A stretch of 64,000 nt of DNA from Multifurca ochricompacta (GCA_022496185.1 WTXG01000149.1:25159-89158), one strand, 5' to 3'. Positions 20,036 through 33,165 are shown, numbered from the stretch's first letter. The notes: generated by a model from the letters alone, not told the origin. A program made the numbers and translations.

Positions 20036-22513
20036 AGTAGGACACGACCACAGCAGAAGAGAAGGAAAATTACCCAAAAACATGTTTTCCCCGTAGCCGC
20101 AGGGCGAAGGCAGAATGAATTAAAGAGTATGTTCCCCTTCGTATCTCGGTGTCATTGCGTGGTTAGTATCCGGGGCTCAAGAAAGAGTCCCAGTAGTCAA
20201 CCAAGGTGTAACGTCGCTTTTCAAGGTCGTATGGGTCGTCGTCTTGGAATCGGTTGTCTTGTAAGGTACCAACCCAGTGCACGTACATAAATGCACCTCT
20301 CGTGAGGGTCCCTTTGGCGACCTAGAAAGTTGTAAGTAAATTGGACGATAAACTTTGTACAGATACCTTTTTGTCCTGACGAGGGGACACCCATTATACA
20401 AACTACATGTTAAAACGAATTTAGAAAGGACATGCGGGAGGTTCGTGATCGCACCTTTGTGTCCTTTATGTACTTTAGGTACTTGATTTCTCCCAAAAAA
20501 TTTGTCAAACAACAACGTGTGTCAATTGATTGAGTCAGCTCAGGCACAGGACTCTGAGACTTATAAGTTGCGACCGGGCTACAAAGTATGCTGTTGTGAG
20601 GTGGTCGAGTTATGAAGGAGCGTGATTGGCGTACTTTTTGCTATGGCGCGGCTAATAAGAATGAGTTCGACCAGACCAGACAACCATCGCGATGGCTTTG
20701 GCTTACCGTGGTGACTGAGAGACATCATCTTCCATGTAATCTGCGTCCATCTAATCCTGCGCGGTGAACAAGGGAGGAAACAGACGAGGCAGTGAGAGGA
20801 GCGCGTGGTCGAGGGAGTAAGCGTGAGCCACCGTCTAACCACTAATCAACTTTCTGGCTCGTCCTAGGCCCGCATCATCTACGTGTTCCTGCTTCTTGCG
20901 AAATCGCGCGAGGTTGACAGGAATTGCCACTGGGCACTTTTTTTTTCAAAAAAATCATGTCAATGTCCAGAGTCCAGACCCATGGTAACTTCGTCACATC
21001 CCCTTTAGCCTTGCCATTCCTGCCGTGCCTAACTTTCATTGATGGTTCCCACTATAACCCTATTACATTCTCTGTCCCAAATTGGTGCCGCGTTAGGATT
21101 TACCCAGACCAGCAGGTAACAGTTGGCCTTGTTACGGCCGGTGGCCATATCGGGGTTTCGTTCTGGGGGGTTCTGATGGAGTCAAAGGTTTCAGATGACT
21201 GGGTTGCACACGAGGGCAAACATCAGGAAATTTACAAAATTCTAGGATGTCGAGTCCCTAGAAGTACTAGCTATACTGCCTAAGGTTGGCACTCTAGGCA
21301 TCCTTGGGTTCTCTCGTTGCGCCGCAACATCGACGTGTTCTCTACTTGGCATAGATTGAGTGCCATTTTCTTTTCCTTTCTCAAATGTCAAGTGCTCAGA
21401 GACCCCAATGTAACGTCCCCACACCCCTTATTGTCCATCAACGCTCAGCGGCTCCCACCCCTGACTCTATACACCTCTTTCAGCCTTTCTCAGTAGAACA
21501 GGAAGAAAAGAGGGATCATATACTGCTTTCATCATTAGTAAACCGCAACAGTTCATCTCACCTTGCTACTGGGTTGTTTCATTTTAGACCATGTAATTGC
21601 TGTCATCTTGTCGTATAAGGAATGTGGAAGTGTGGGAGCCTGGTTACTTAGAATGATGGGATTTAGGAAGGAAAGTTGTTATTTTTTAATTTTTTGTTTC
21701 AAGGAGTACCTGAGCCTCGTAAGAAACGCGGAGAGCTCGCGTTCACGACTTGGTCCAGCGTATTGATAAGTCTTTTCAAAAATCATACATGCCACTAGTT
21801 GATAACGGCGGCCTCGCTATTGAGACCCTCCGCCGTGATCTAAACGCAGCACAAAAAGTAGAAGGGCTAAGAGCTCTCCAATGATGGACCCCAAGGACTT
21901 GTACTGTGGTCATCTGCATGCTTTGATAAGGGGTAAGCATTACTTAGCCCCTTCATAAGTGTCATCTGAACCGAGCGAGTCTCTTGACTCAAGTGTGTCG
22001 GCGATAGTGGATAGCGCTGCCAAATCACAATGGTAAAAATAGTGATGGAAGACGTGGGATAACTTACTTTGGCTGCCTGAACTACAATTCAAGCCTATTC
22101 CGACTCCAAGCCGGACATTATCCCTCACCCTGTGCAATATCTCAGAATCCAACAATAGAGGAATGAGTATTTTAAGTGAATATACAGTCGTTCTGAGGGA
22201 AGGCTGGGCTGTCTGAGTTGGCTGCCATCATGCGTCAAAAGTTGTCAGAAAAAACGGACTCATGAAGTTGAATATAGAAGATGAAAATATTGAAGACAGA
22301 TTGAAAATTGAAATAGGTAGGATGGTGCAGAAAATTTGTGAGAGCGGAAAAAAAAATACAAGAAAGAGATGAGGGAGAGCAGTCAGTAGTGATTGCGCTA
22401 GCACTGACGCCGACGCCACATTCCCCCAGGTGCAAGGCACAATGCCTCGAGGCTTCTTCGCTCTCTCATGCTCACACAACCCATCGAGTACAACCACAAA
22501 AAGTTAAAAAAAC
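20036..22513. other. 2.5-kb stretch between the NLR copies, no supported gene
   Basis: Short frames exist on both strands (longest: 119 codons plus at 20924-21283 and 112 codons minus at 20177-20515) but none shows a known motif or consistent splice partners. There is a poly-T/A tract at 20939-20957. The last 100 bp resemble the leader of NLR copy 1 (CTCTCTC, then ACCCATCGA..ACAAC), so the duplicated segment begins there. Confidence 0.45.
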
Positions 22514-25500
22514 ATGCAATCCAAATCATTCTCATTCAGAAAAGCTATTAGTGGCATCTTTCATACCTCATCTCGTACCGACCACTCAGCAGTCTGTAAG
22601 TATCATCACTCAGGCGTATCTTTTAATTGTAGCTCACAACTCACACAGCCGCCGGTAACATCGATCCTACCTCATCGCAGCCAATTGGTGGACGAGTTGA
22701 CATCGCCATTGGAGCGGTCGAAACATCTCTCGCCGCTTGAAGGAAGTTAGTTCATTGGCAGGAAAGATCCCCTACATCTCCCCAATCGCTGGCATCCTAC
22801 TCCAAGCGCTCAAGATGCGAGATGTACGTCACTTGTCACCCTACCAATTGTCATCTAGGCTGATTTATCATTAGGAGGTCAAGGTATACACAGAAGAGTG
22901 GGGAGTGGTCATGCAAAAGCTGGCCAACGTTGGGAGCGTCGTTGTTGACGTCGGAGAAATGTGCCGAATGCACGATCTGAAGGAAGACGAACTGCCTCCT
23001 ACCCTCCGTGCTACTCTTCTATCCCTTCAAACGTATGTTCCAATCTATTCATCTACGTCATAGTCTAATCGGAAACAAGCGATCTGGACGGGATAATTAG
23101 CGCACTTCAAGAGTGCGCTGAGGTTAAAGGAATCAAGAAGGTACTCCTTCGCACGGATATGCTGAGGAAGGTGAAGCAATATGATGGGAAGCTATCTAAC
23201 GTGCTTCAAGTATTCCAGGTTCGTACTAAATCTTATCATCCATGTAATTCTTCTGACGATTCATCTACAGGCTAGGCTTTCTTTAACCATTCTAACTCAA
23301 TCCATTCAAGAGCGCAAGGTACGGGACTAGATCAAGTCGAGGGAAGCTAATTGATTGAGACATTCAACAGATCGTCATGACCACATCTCCTGGTCCGACA
23401 CCTGAGATCACGTATGCCATTCATTAATACCTTTGGCGCAGCTGTATGCTGACACCGCCATCGCTCAGGTCCATGCCATCCAAACCTCAGATATTCTTCG
23501 GCCGCGACACTGAACTTGCTCAGATCATTCACATGATTTTCACCAACATTGGTTCTCATCCTGCCCACATCGCAATTCTAGGCCCTGGCGGCCATGGAAA
23601 AACAACCCTTGCCAATGCAGTCCTCACCATGACCGTGTCCAAGAACACTTTGGTCATGCTAGATTTTTCATTCCTTGTGAATCAATCTTCTCATCCGGAG
23701 CTCTCTTGGTGGAACTTGCCAAGTCACTCGGAGTCTTCAAGTCAGGTTCAGATGCATCCTGGTCTCACATCCACTCTGCATTGGTTGCAAAGGAGTGCAT
23801 ACTGTGTCTTGATAACTTTGAATCACCTTGGGACCAGGATGGTGACACCAAACACTCTGTTGAACAACTGTTGTCCAGGATTACTGAGCTGCAATCTGTC
23901 ACAGTACTGATCACAATGAGAGGGACAGAGAGGCCAGCCCGTACACATTGGACAAAACCCACTCTCCTGCCACTACAGACTTTGAGCCATGATGCTGGAA
24001 GACAAATTTGGCAAGAGATTAGTGATAACTATGATGAATCTGCAGAGAAGCTTCTGAATGCAGTGGATTATGTTCCTCTTGCCATCGATTTGTTGGCCCA
24101 TCTTTCCCAGGTCACACCACCATCATTATTGTGGAAAGAATGGTGTAAAAAGCAGACAGGAATTCTTCAAAGGGGACAGGCCCATAAACTGTTAAATGTT
24201 GAATACTCTATCCAGCTATCTATTGATAGTGGGAGGATGAAGGCCAATCCATCTGCCAGGGATCTACTTGGTGTTCTCAGCATGCTTCCAGATGGAATGC
24301 ATATCAAACAAGTGGATAAATTTGAAGAGATTCTTGGAGACATAGAGATGCACTCTGGACTACATGTACTCCAACAATGCAGCTTGATAATCATGAGTGG
24401 AGAGAGATATCAAACTCATCCAATTATTCGTCACTTTTGCAATAAGCAAGGGTTTATGTCACCAAGACATGAGGCTTCACTGAAGGAGTTCTATATCACT
24501 TTGGCATCTTCCCATCTTCAACAAGCACATAACTATGATGAGATGGTTTTGGAAGTGAACAACACAAAGGCCATGCTATTTGGTCTTTTAGAGTCAAACT
24601 ATGCAGACCATTCAAAGGTTGTCAAAGCTATCATCAATTTCATAAGTCTCCATCAAAGTATTGGAGACCTTTCTGATAGGTTAATTAGTCAAACTATTGA
24701 ATTTGTACAACAAAAGAATGGGGCTACATCATTGTTGGTTGAATGCCTTCAAGCATGGGGAAATTTGTATCAGTTTTCAGGTAACATGAAAGGTGCAAAG
24801 GAGAAGATGCAAGAGGCAGAAAGTCTGTGCATGTCTAGTTCATGTCACAACACTCTATTACATGCAGAGGTCTTATCAGAACTTGGAAAAATCTATGAAA
24901 TAGAATATGCAATAAATGAAGCACAGGTTACATATGAGAAGGCTTTGGAAATCCAGAGAACCTCTGGTGATGTTCTAGTTGAAGGAAATTGCCTTCATGG
25001 GCTTGGAAGGATATATCGTGTACTTGGAAAATTAAATGAAGCAGAAGCTTCTTTGAAGAGGGCTTGGAACTTCATCAGGCTGCTGATAGTGCATTGAGTC
25101 AAGGAAATGATTATTGTCTACTTGGGCACACATACACAGACATGAGAAAGCTTGATGAAGCAGAAAAGTGTTTTCAGAAAGCTCTTGAATTTCATAAGAC
25201 TGCCAATAGTGTATTATGGCAGGGAAATGATCACAAAGGACTTGGAGACACCTATTTGGGTCTTGAAAATTTCAGTGAAGCTGAAGCCTCATACCAGAAA
25301 GCTTTAGAACTCCATAAAACTGCAAACCTTCCCTATGGTCAGGGACAAGATTATGAAGGGCTTGGAAATGTATATCTGGAACTCCACAAGTTAGACTTGG
25401 CAGATGCTTCATTTCAAAATGCTCTAAATTATCTTGGGGCAGCCCAGAATTCTTTAGGTCAAGGATATGCCCTGAATGGGTTAGGAAGGGTACTTATTGA

Positions 25501-25663
25501 AAGGTCACAATTTAAAGAGGCCAAGAGCATGCTGGAGAAGGCCCAAATCATATTTGAGGAAGTGCAAGATGCAGGATGGACAAAATACAATCAGAAGTTC
25601 CTGAATGATGTCACATCTAAGATGGGGGCAGGTTTCTCAGATGTGAGAACTTTGGCTGGATAG
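22514..25663 (+). pseudogene. STAND/NLR-like gene, inverted copy 2 with three 1-nt deletions
   Basis: Homologous over its length to copy 1 (15175-18311). Exons read: 22514-22595, 22649-22823, 22875-23032, 23080-23219, 23272-23318, 23371-23411, and 23469-25663; all splice phases agree. Compared with copy 1 a single base is missing at about 22735 (GCCGCTTGAAGG), 23627 (CTCACCATGACC, shortly after the P-loop) and 25063 (GGGCTTGGAAC, inside a TPR). Each shifts the frame. The NB-ARC (Walker B, VLITMRGTERP, VPLAIDLLAHL) and the TPR array are otherwise well preserved, which suggests recent loss or sequencing error. The C-terminus differs from copy 1 (ends GFSDVRTLAG). Confidence 0.85.
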
Positions 25664-25933
25664 GCTGGATAGGCAGAGGGTCACAGAGGTTGTTGTGAGT
25701 AGTTGTGCACTCATGTTCAGGATGTTCTGTAATGTACTTATATGTAGGTAGCATTGACAAGACCCCATTACAGTCCACTTTCTTCATATGATAGTCTTTG
25801 CTTGACTCATGGCCCACAACAGGCCCAGATCCTTTGTTGTTCATGCAACTCAACTTGCATTTTCTTTCCCTTTATGTTAAGGTGCAGACACAGGAAACTT
25901 AAAAATTTGGTTACAGCCATATCATGTCATGTC

Positions 25934-26998
25934 TAGGGCATAACACAGGTCACACCATGGGTAACTTTACTAAGCATTAGCTAGATATGGTAAAGATAAG
26001 ATAAATAAATACTCACTTCAGTTATTGTGGTCAAAACTGAAGTGAATGCATACAGAAAAGAGCATGACAATAAGGAGAGAAATGTGATGCTCTCAGTCCA
26101 TGTAACGGTTTGTGACGAGTTTGTGACGTATCTGTGACGATTTTCCTGTCCGCACGTTCGACATCTATTCCAACTTCTCACTTTATCTGCTTATCTGATC
26201 TCTTGACTGCACCACATGATTTCTCTGCAGTGCATGCAAGCCCTCTGGCTCACTCTTGTTCTATCTCAGTTCAGGGCATAAAACCCTACTTACCAGAACA
26301 TTCTAGTTATCTTATATCTTCTGATGTGCCCTTCTCTGATGTGCCTCTCTCTGATGTACCTTTCTCTGATGTACCTTTCTCAAGATGTATTTAAACTGCT
26401 AGGTTACAGAGACAGACCTTAAGTCTGTTCTCTTGTATCTAATACAGGTGTATTTGACTTCACAAAGATCCACTTGAACTCCCTGAGTAGCAGCTTGAGG
26501 AGGTTTCTTCCCCAGTAACTCTGCAGGGCTGATTGCTGCTGCTTTCAACTTCATTTCCTGCACACACCCCCTCCATAACATCATGGGCACTCAAAACTTT
26601 GAACTAAACTAGGCTTTCTCTGTTATATCTTGAATCTTGAGTGTGCCCTGCATCTTGAGGGCATTCAGACATCAAAAACATGACTGGATGCAGCAGACAC
26701 CTGGCTGTGACAAGAAACATAACTACTTAATTGTGACAAGATACAAAGGAACATATTGTGCATACAATGTGGAATTGTCTCTGAATCAGCACTTTGGATT
26801 ATCAAGTCCACAGTCCTCAACTATCTGATGGTTGCTACCAGCCCATCTCAACAGTAGCACAAATAGAGTGGAGTAGAAATAACCCGCACCAACCCGTGAC
26901 ACCGTGACTACGGGTGCTAAGAAATTCACACTGTACCCGTACCTGTGAAACCCGTATACCACATACCGTGGTGTTACCCGCACCCGTGTTATGCCCTA
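25934..26998. mobile_element. hAT-like non-autonomous element, 1065 bp, target duplication GTCATGTC
   Basis: Perfect 13-bp terminal inverted repeats (TAGGGCATAACAC ... GTGTTATGCCCTA), extended by AGGT/ACCC. They are flanked by the identical 8-mers GTCATGTC at 25926-25933 and 26999-27006. The right subterminal part (26880-26990) is packed with short ACCCGT/ACGGGT-type motifs in both orientations. Internally there is a 15-bp tandem repeat at about 26317-26383. No transposase frame is present. It lies 270 bp downstream of NLR copy 2. Confidence 0.9.
26317..26383. repeat. 15-bp tandem repeat, about four units
   Basis: The unit is close to TTCTCTGATGTACCT, present four times with small changes, inside the hAT-like element. 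Confidence 0.8.
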
Positions 26999-27180
26999 GT
27001 CATGTCATACACCTGGGGCCTTGCTTGCCCACAATGATAGTCATTATGGGTGAACCCTCATGAGCTGGTGATGATACAGATGATGGCAAAGCAAATCAAT
27101 ATCCTTGCGTTGCGACCGCACGTACACGTACATGAACATGATGATGAAATGAACAAACCTAACTCAGCTTGGCTTGAATG

Positions 27181-29828
27181 TTACCATACATACGGGTCAA
27201 ATCCTCCATGCCCAACCAGAACCATCTCATCAATGATCTCCTCATTCGCGAGTCGCTTATACGTCCGAATCGTCTCCCCAAAGTCCGAAATGTCGTATAT
27301 CCGGAACCTCCGATCGAAGCTGATTCAACCAGGGCTCAATAAAAATAAAAAAAATAAAATTTAGTGGGTGTTAAATGGTCACGCACCCAACTTTTCCGTA
27401 TCCTGCAAATGACCTGGTTTCGAGTAAAAGAAAAAGAGTGCATGAGTGAAATGTGAAGGCAGATCGATGGGTTATTATAGTTCTATACGTACCCGCCACC
27501 CCCGAAGCAAAGCCATACGCCCTTCACTCGTCTACAGTTATCCGTCACTGTTAATTGCTATATCAGCAAGGTGCGCAGACAAGGGACAAACGCGGGTGAC
27601 GCCTACCGTGACAATGACCATTACCAACGACCTTTACCTCCGGTATACCCCCCGCGCCACGATGTGGAGTCTCGAGAGCGTGCAATAAGCCGTCCTGGAA
27701 GAAGCCCCCATTCTTCTTCGCTGAACCGGGCGCTTCCAAGTCGGACGAGCCAACGTCGAGCGGACGGCCGTGCGGGGATCAGCATCAGGGGTCGTATAGG
27801 ACTCCTGACTGTGTGATTTGTGTTTTTTTAAGGATATTAGGATTAGTAGGCGTCATGAGAAAGCCACGTGTGAGAGAGACCCCTAAAAAGAACCTACAGA
27901 GGGATATGGAAAAACATCAAGGCGTTCGGTTTGGCCAGTTTCCGTGGCGTCGGTGGGTGCTGCTGCTGCCGTTCTTCCCACATGCTCCCAAAGTCCTTAG
28001 CGCCGTCGGGTGTGAATGGACGCGAAATCGGGTTTATTGAGGCTACAGCCCACACGCATACAGACAACATCGCTCAGCCACGCAGGTTAATGATAAAATT
28101 AAAACGCACCCGACTCTTGTAAGAACCAGTCAATCTGATCTGGCGAATGAAATCGTATTCCGTGGGTCGCAAGAAGCCGAACATATCAAAGATCCCAGAC
28201 GTGTAAGCGCCCGAGTCCAAGAAATACAATGTCAGGAGATGGGTCTTGCTCGCGTCCGCGCTCCACACTTTGAGCACATAATTTCCAACGCCGTGGATGT
28301 CCTCCGGTCCGGGTTGCACAAGGCCATAGGGTAGTCCCTGCATGAGTTTCACCTGATCGCGCCGCGTGCCAAATTCGCGTGCGTCCTCCCCGTCGTGATT
28401 CCCAAAGACGGCGGCCCACGGGATCCGGCGTGAAATCACGGGTGCGGCAAACTTGGCGAGTACCGATGCCGCGTCCCAGGATGTACCTTGTCCGTTCAAT
28501 TGGTCTCCTGTAAAGACGACTAGATCGGGTCGTTCCTCGTCGAGCATACGTTCGACGAGTGATTCAGTGTATGCGTATGCACCACCATCACAAGGGGAGG
28601 ATGGGTCGCGGCAAGGTCCAGCACTGACGGAGAAATGGAGGTCGGCGATCTGCATGATTTTGAACCGTCCGTCATGTGAGAAATGTAAAGGTGGTGCGCG
28701 CGGGGGTGCTGAAATGATTGATAATTACTCGTCAATAAAAAGGATGGAATACAGAGAACAAGGGGGAAATTGAATGCACGTTTCACTCCACGCCGAACCG
28801 TGATGGATACGCTCTCGCTGCGCGCCGAATTTTCGGTCGTCGGTGGAGAGATCCTCTCGAAACCATACCAGGGATCGCCATCGCCATAGACGACATCTAG
28901 TTCAGTGATCAAAGATCGCCGCTCCTCTTCCGACATATCGTGGAGTGTCTTCTCATTGCGATACCACAAGAAAAGCGGGGGTGCGCGCCTGACACCGTCA
29001 CGCAACGAGAGAGGGGCTTTGACCCAGTCTCCACTCGCGCCAGACGGCGCCAAACCAGAGGGTAGTAGTTGTATCTCTGATATGAGCGGTACATCTCGTC
29101 TGCGGGTACGACGATAATAAAGCAGCTAAAAACCGATGGGTAAACTCGACATGAGTACCCCCCCCCCTCCCAAAAAAAAGCGCCAAAGGCCACGCACCAA
29201 ATGCCACATGCCAGCCTGAAGGTTCAGATCGCGCTGAACGCGGACCCATCTCCCCTTGATTGCGTCGTCCGAAGTGGAAGAGGAGGGCGTGCACATGTCG
29301 ATCATGCTTAGGTCGAACACACACCGAACGACGGCGATCTCGGATACTTTTTTTTTGTTGTTGTCGATGTGGGAGGGGAAGGGCCAGGTCAGTTCAAGGT
29401 CAGTAGACGATAATGACCGTTAGCTTACATCCAGTGTCATGTGGGAGTAACGGCGACCATACATCCAGCGGGAGACTCGCACTGTCAACAGGAGCATTCA
29501 AACTAGGGGCGGTAACGTTCCACCAATCCACTTCAGCATCATGGTGGTCGCCCGACGCCGGTAAAGCTGATGGTGGTGGCGGTGAGCTCCCAGCACCTTC
29601 ACCAATGTCATCATTATTTGTATTAGCAGGCGGGTTTGTAGCCGACGAAGACAGAGGAAAGATGACATCCCAAGATTGCCATCCGAGTCGTTGGGTGTCG
29701 CCGGGTCCGCGTGTGGGTTGATAAAGAACGAAAAAGAATGTAAGAAGGCATGAGAAGCCGATGATAGTGGTAGCGGGGACGAAGATGGACCGTATAAAGC
29801 GCACAAACCGGCCCAGTGTTCTCGCCAT
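27181..29828 (-). CDS. Dcr2-like calcineurin-type metallophosphoesterase (two apparent 1-nt deletions)
   Basis: Nine exons, minus: 29429-29828, 29198-29346, 28780-29125, 28110-28708, 27898-28042, 27607-27808, 27493-27547, 27387-27413, 27181-27319. The N-terminus has one membrane segment (TTIIGFSCLLTFFFVLYQ). The metallophosphatase motifs are QIADLHFS (D-x-H), FTGDQLNG (GDxx), VFGNHDGE (GNHD), HIPL and VVGNGHCH; the end reads FDRRFRIYDISDFGETIRTY. This order matches Dcr2, which in yeast is a phosphatase acting on cell-cycle entry and the unfolded-protein response; activity here is inferred. Two places lack one base for a continuous protein: about 28138 (between IRQ and QIDWF) and about 27770 (between DPRT and RPLDV). 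Both flanks are well conserved in type, so an assembly error is as likely as mutation. Confidence 0.85.
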
Positions 29829-30108
29829 GTTGGCGTAACGAAAGGATTTGCCGTGCCCCTCAGACAAATTGGGTGCGAACAGGATCCGTCGTAGTGGTAG
29901 TGTTACGACACGTATGACGGACCACGACAGCTCACGTGAATTTGAATGATTGAAATACATTTGAGAGAGAAATGATAATAAGCGTAACTATACAAGACAG
30001 TACAATACATGCTATTTCAAACATGAAAAACGCAATTTGGACACAAGTACTGTAGCGAAGGAAGAGAAGTGGGGGGTCGGATCAGAACAGAGAACCATGA
30101 CCGCGCCA
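29829..30108. other. intergenic region between Dcr2-like gene and secreted protein gene
   Basis: Holds the promoter of the Dcr2-like gene and the 3' end of the secreted-protein gene. Nothing specific is recognised. Confidence 0.4.
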
Positions 30109-31316
30109 TTAATTGCCTAGAGCAGTCGCGATTCGAGCGTCCGCATCCGCTTGAGTGTCGCAAGTGATGCTCGTTCCCGGTTTGTTAACGAGCGGGAGAG
30201 CAACACACGTAGTGGACGCGCTGCAAGCGGTCGTAACGAACTTCCCACCGACGCACTGCGCAAAATTGCCACCCACGCAGGCGTTTTCACCATCTGCCAC
30301 ACGATCACGCACCCACACAAGCAAGGATATAAGAGTCAGTTTAATGGTATACACGAGTTTGGATCGATTAGCTTACCCGTGCAAGAACTGTCAGCAGTCA
30401 AAGACTGGAACTTCACATTCAGCGCCTGTGCATCCTTGCCATTCTGCACGGCAAAACCTTTCGCGCCCGATGCCGGAGGTGAAGAAGAACCGACAGCAGG
30501 AGGTGCAGGTGAGGAATTAGAATTTGATGACTTGGCAGGAGCGGGTGCTGGAGCGGCGGCTTTGCCTTTGCCCGAACCTTTGTTCGAGCTAGGGCTCGAC
30601 GAAGCTCCAGAAGATGTCACTTGATCGACGAGCTGTGTTCCGTCGGCTATCGGTCCAGAGGTGTGCGCAGGGCAGCTACCAGCGGGGTTCAAGATAGCCT
30701 TCTGACCGAACGGAATCGTGCCCGGTTGGCCAGCCTTGACACCACCGGTGAAATTGACGGGGTCGGCACCTTGGAACTGACACTGGAAGAGTCCGTCGAG
30801 TTCCTGATTCCGCGGGGCCTTCTGGCAGTATTGCACGCTGACCGAGTTAGGCTAAATAAGAAAAAAAAAGGGAAAGAAAGAAAAGATACTATGTCAATGA
30901 TCTATGACTGATGACGCTGCCAACTTAAGAGGACATACAGTGTTGCGCGGCTGTTGGTCGAAGAGTTGGGCAAATTTGATCATATCGGGGGAGTTGAGTT
31001 TCTTGGATAGATCCATCATTATATCCGCGTTATCCTGTTGATCACAAGGACCCGCTGCAGCGAGGAGGGTGCCAAAGGCATTGACGGCTATGGCGTTACA
31101 TTGCTGACCGCCCCCTGCGGCGTCCTGAAATAACACAGATTATTAATCTTGATCAGACGGGAGGAATTAGGGGTTAAACACTTACACAAGCAGCCTCCCA
31201 CTTTTTAGTCGAGTCAGAGATGACTTGTGCGATGCGCTTGCTGAGATGGGTGGTGGGCGCGGCGGTCACAGACCCGACCGCTGTGAGAGCAAGAAGGAAG
31301 GTAGAGAATGAACCAT
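30109..31316 (-). CDS. secreted protein with C-terminal CBM19-like chitin-binding domain
   Basis: Four exons, minus: 31186-31316, 30939-31124, 30377-30851, 30109-30293. The N-terminus is a signal peptide-like stretch (SFSTFLLALTAVGSVTAAP) followed by a Kex2-like KR. The body has paired cysteines (GGGQQCNAIAV, AAGPCDQQ, VSVQYCQKAPRNQELDG). After it comes a Ser/Pro/Ala-rich linker. The C-terminal domain ACVGGNFAQCVGGKFVTTAC, TTCVALPLVNKPGTSITC resembles family 19 carbohydrate-binding modules; binding to chitin is inferred. The ATG at 31314-31316 is one base out of frame with the signal peptide, so either one base is missing right after it or the start lies elsewhere. No catalytic domain is seen; it may act at the cell wall. 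Confidence 0.75.
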
Positions 31317-32186
31317 TATTATAAAGATCGAGCAAACGTTTAGCGTAGAGAGACCGAGCGCAGCTCAAAAGTAAGACAAATAAGCGAAAAGAAAGTGAAG
31401 CACGTCGAGCGCCGAGAGGACTTGGGGAATGGTCTTTGGGGTTAGGTAGAAACGGTGCCGCTTTTATATTTGGAGCATCTCTCCTCTGGTGTGATGTGTA
31501 TGTGAAGTGCCTTGAGACAGGGATAGGACAAAGCGATCGCAGTTGAAAATCCAAGCACTGATCGCTCCCATTGGAAACCAGCCAGAAGAAAAGAAGACAA
31601 GACAATGACTGGCCACCGGCCGCATTGTTGTTGTCTCAAATAGAGGGATAATAGAGATAGAACACGGATCAGAGAGAGATTCAAGTGCGTGTGTCCAATG
31701 CAGCGCTCCGCAACCCGGGGGGAATGGAAAGGGGGACAACGGGACAACGGGACAACAAAAAGGTGTCCCTCCTCCGAAGCTGAGACTGTTGACCTGACAA
31801 CCACCAAACCCAACCTCTCCCTCTCTCCCCTTCTTTTCTTCTTCTCCCCCGTTTCTAGTTTTGGTTTTGATCTCAGTCACTGTCTCAGTCAGTCACAATG
31901 TATGGTTCCCCTCAAAAATTAAATACTTCCACATACCAGCACACGAATGTGATTGTGATTTGCGATGAAGTTAATCCGAAGAGAGAGATTACAATAGTAC
32001 CAGTACCACATGCGCAATGAAATTAGAGTGAATGAGTGGAAAGTGGAAAGGAGAGATACAAAGCGTGTGTGTGTGACAAAACAACAAAATAAACGAGCTG
32101 ACGAACTGAGCAGAAGAGTCACTTTACATTTTAATATTTTCAACAACAACATCATCGTCCATCCCATCCATCTTCCTTCCCTTTTC
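31317..32186. other. intergenic, about 870 bp
   Basis: Promoter side of the secreted-protein gene (minus) and 3' side of the BTB gene (minus). It contains pyrimidine-rich runs (31820-31860) that may be a promoter CT-tract. No gene is supported. Confidence 0.4.
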
Positions 32187-33124
32187 TCACGAATCCATGC
32201 GAAACCACAAAGGGATCATCTTCCACATACGCTCCCTCTCCTTCGCAGCCCAAATTTCAAGCGCACGCGCACAGGCACGACATTCCGACACGTCCGCGCT
32301 CTTGAGCGCACCGAGCTCCTCAGCAACATACAACGGATCCCCGTATCCACGTTCACGATCGCAAACATAGTGCTGCGTCGCGAGCTCAACCAACTCGGCA
32401 AAATCCCGTCGACATGCCCCCGGAGTGCTGCACACACTCACAGCCGCCGCCGCCGCTGCTGGATAAGCCATCGCTGGCACGTGTGGACTTAACGAGAAGG
32501 CCCCTTTGCGCGAGTGAGCGAGGGGACCGCGTCCCATACCGTGGATCACTGCGCTCACTGCGTGCGCCGACGCCTCTTTCCCCAATGCCAATCTCCGCAT
32601 ATCGTCTGCAGATAAGGTTCCACCGGCTGCTGCCGCTCCGCGGAAGCGGGATAATTCCTCGTCCATGGGTTCGAAGATCTGCGCGAACGTATAGCGGGAG
32701 AGATCGTAAAAAGCTGCGGGTAGCAAACTCGGTACGTTCGTTTCGCGCGAAAGGTTGATGACGTCCTGTGAAGTAAATGCGTTGTCAACTCGTCTGGATA
32801 TAGAATTCGTCAAGGTTAGGCTTGGGTTAACATACGATGGGAGAGGGGTAGAGGCTGGCATGTTCTGTCGGGCTCGTGAGGTCGTAAGCATGAGCCATGT
32901 CCTCACGCAAGTCCCAGCCTTTCAGTGAAGTCGGCCATGCTATGTTAAGATGGGCAATTGCTTTCGATCGTAAAGAGTCCATTGCATATTTCGTGGATAG
33001 CCGGAGGATGCCTGATACAATCGCGAAATCATTAGGGTCATTGTCGTTGAATTTTCTATCCGCGCGGACCGGTGGTGTTGGCGAAGAACACAGGGGTGAC
33101 GGCTCATGATTAGCCAGGAGAGAT

Positions 33125-33165
<41 letters not shown>

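Noticed and set aside
28453..28773. Plus-strand frame of 106 codons over the phosphoesterase gene
   Set aside because: It is opposite the conserved Dcr2-like exon that contains the D-x-H, GDxx and GNHD motifs.
30151..30624. Plus-strand frame of 157 codons over the secreted-protein gene
   Set aside because: Antisense shadow of the Pro/Ala/Ser-rich linker and CBM19-like domain, which have the cysteine pattern and splice sites.
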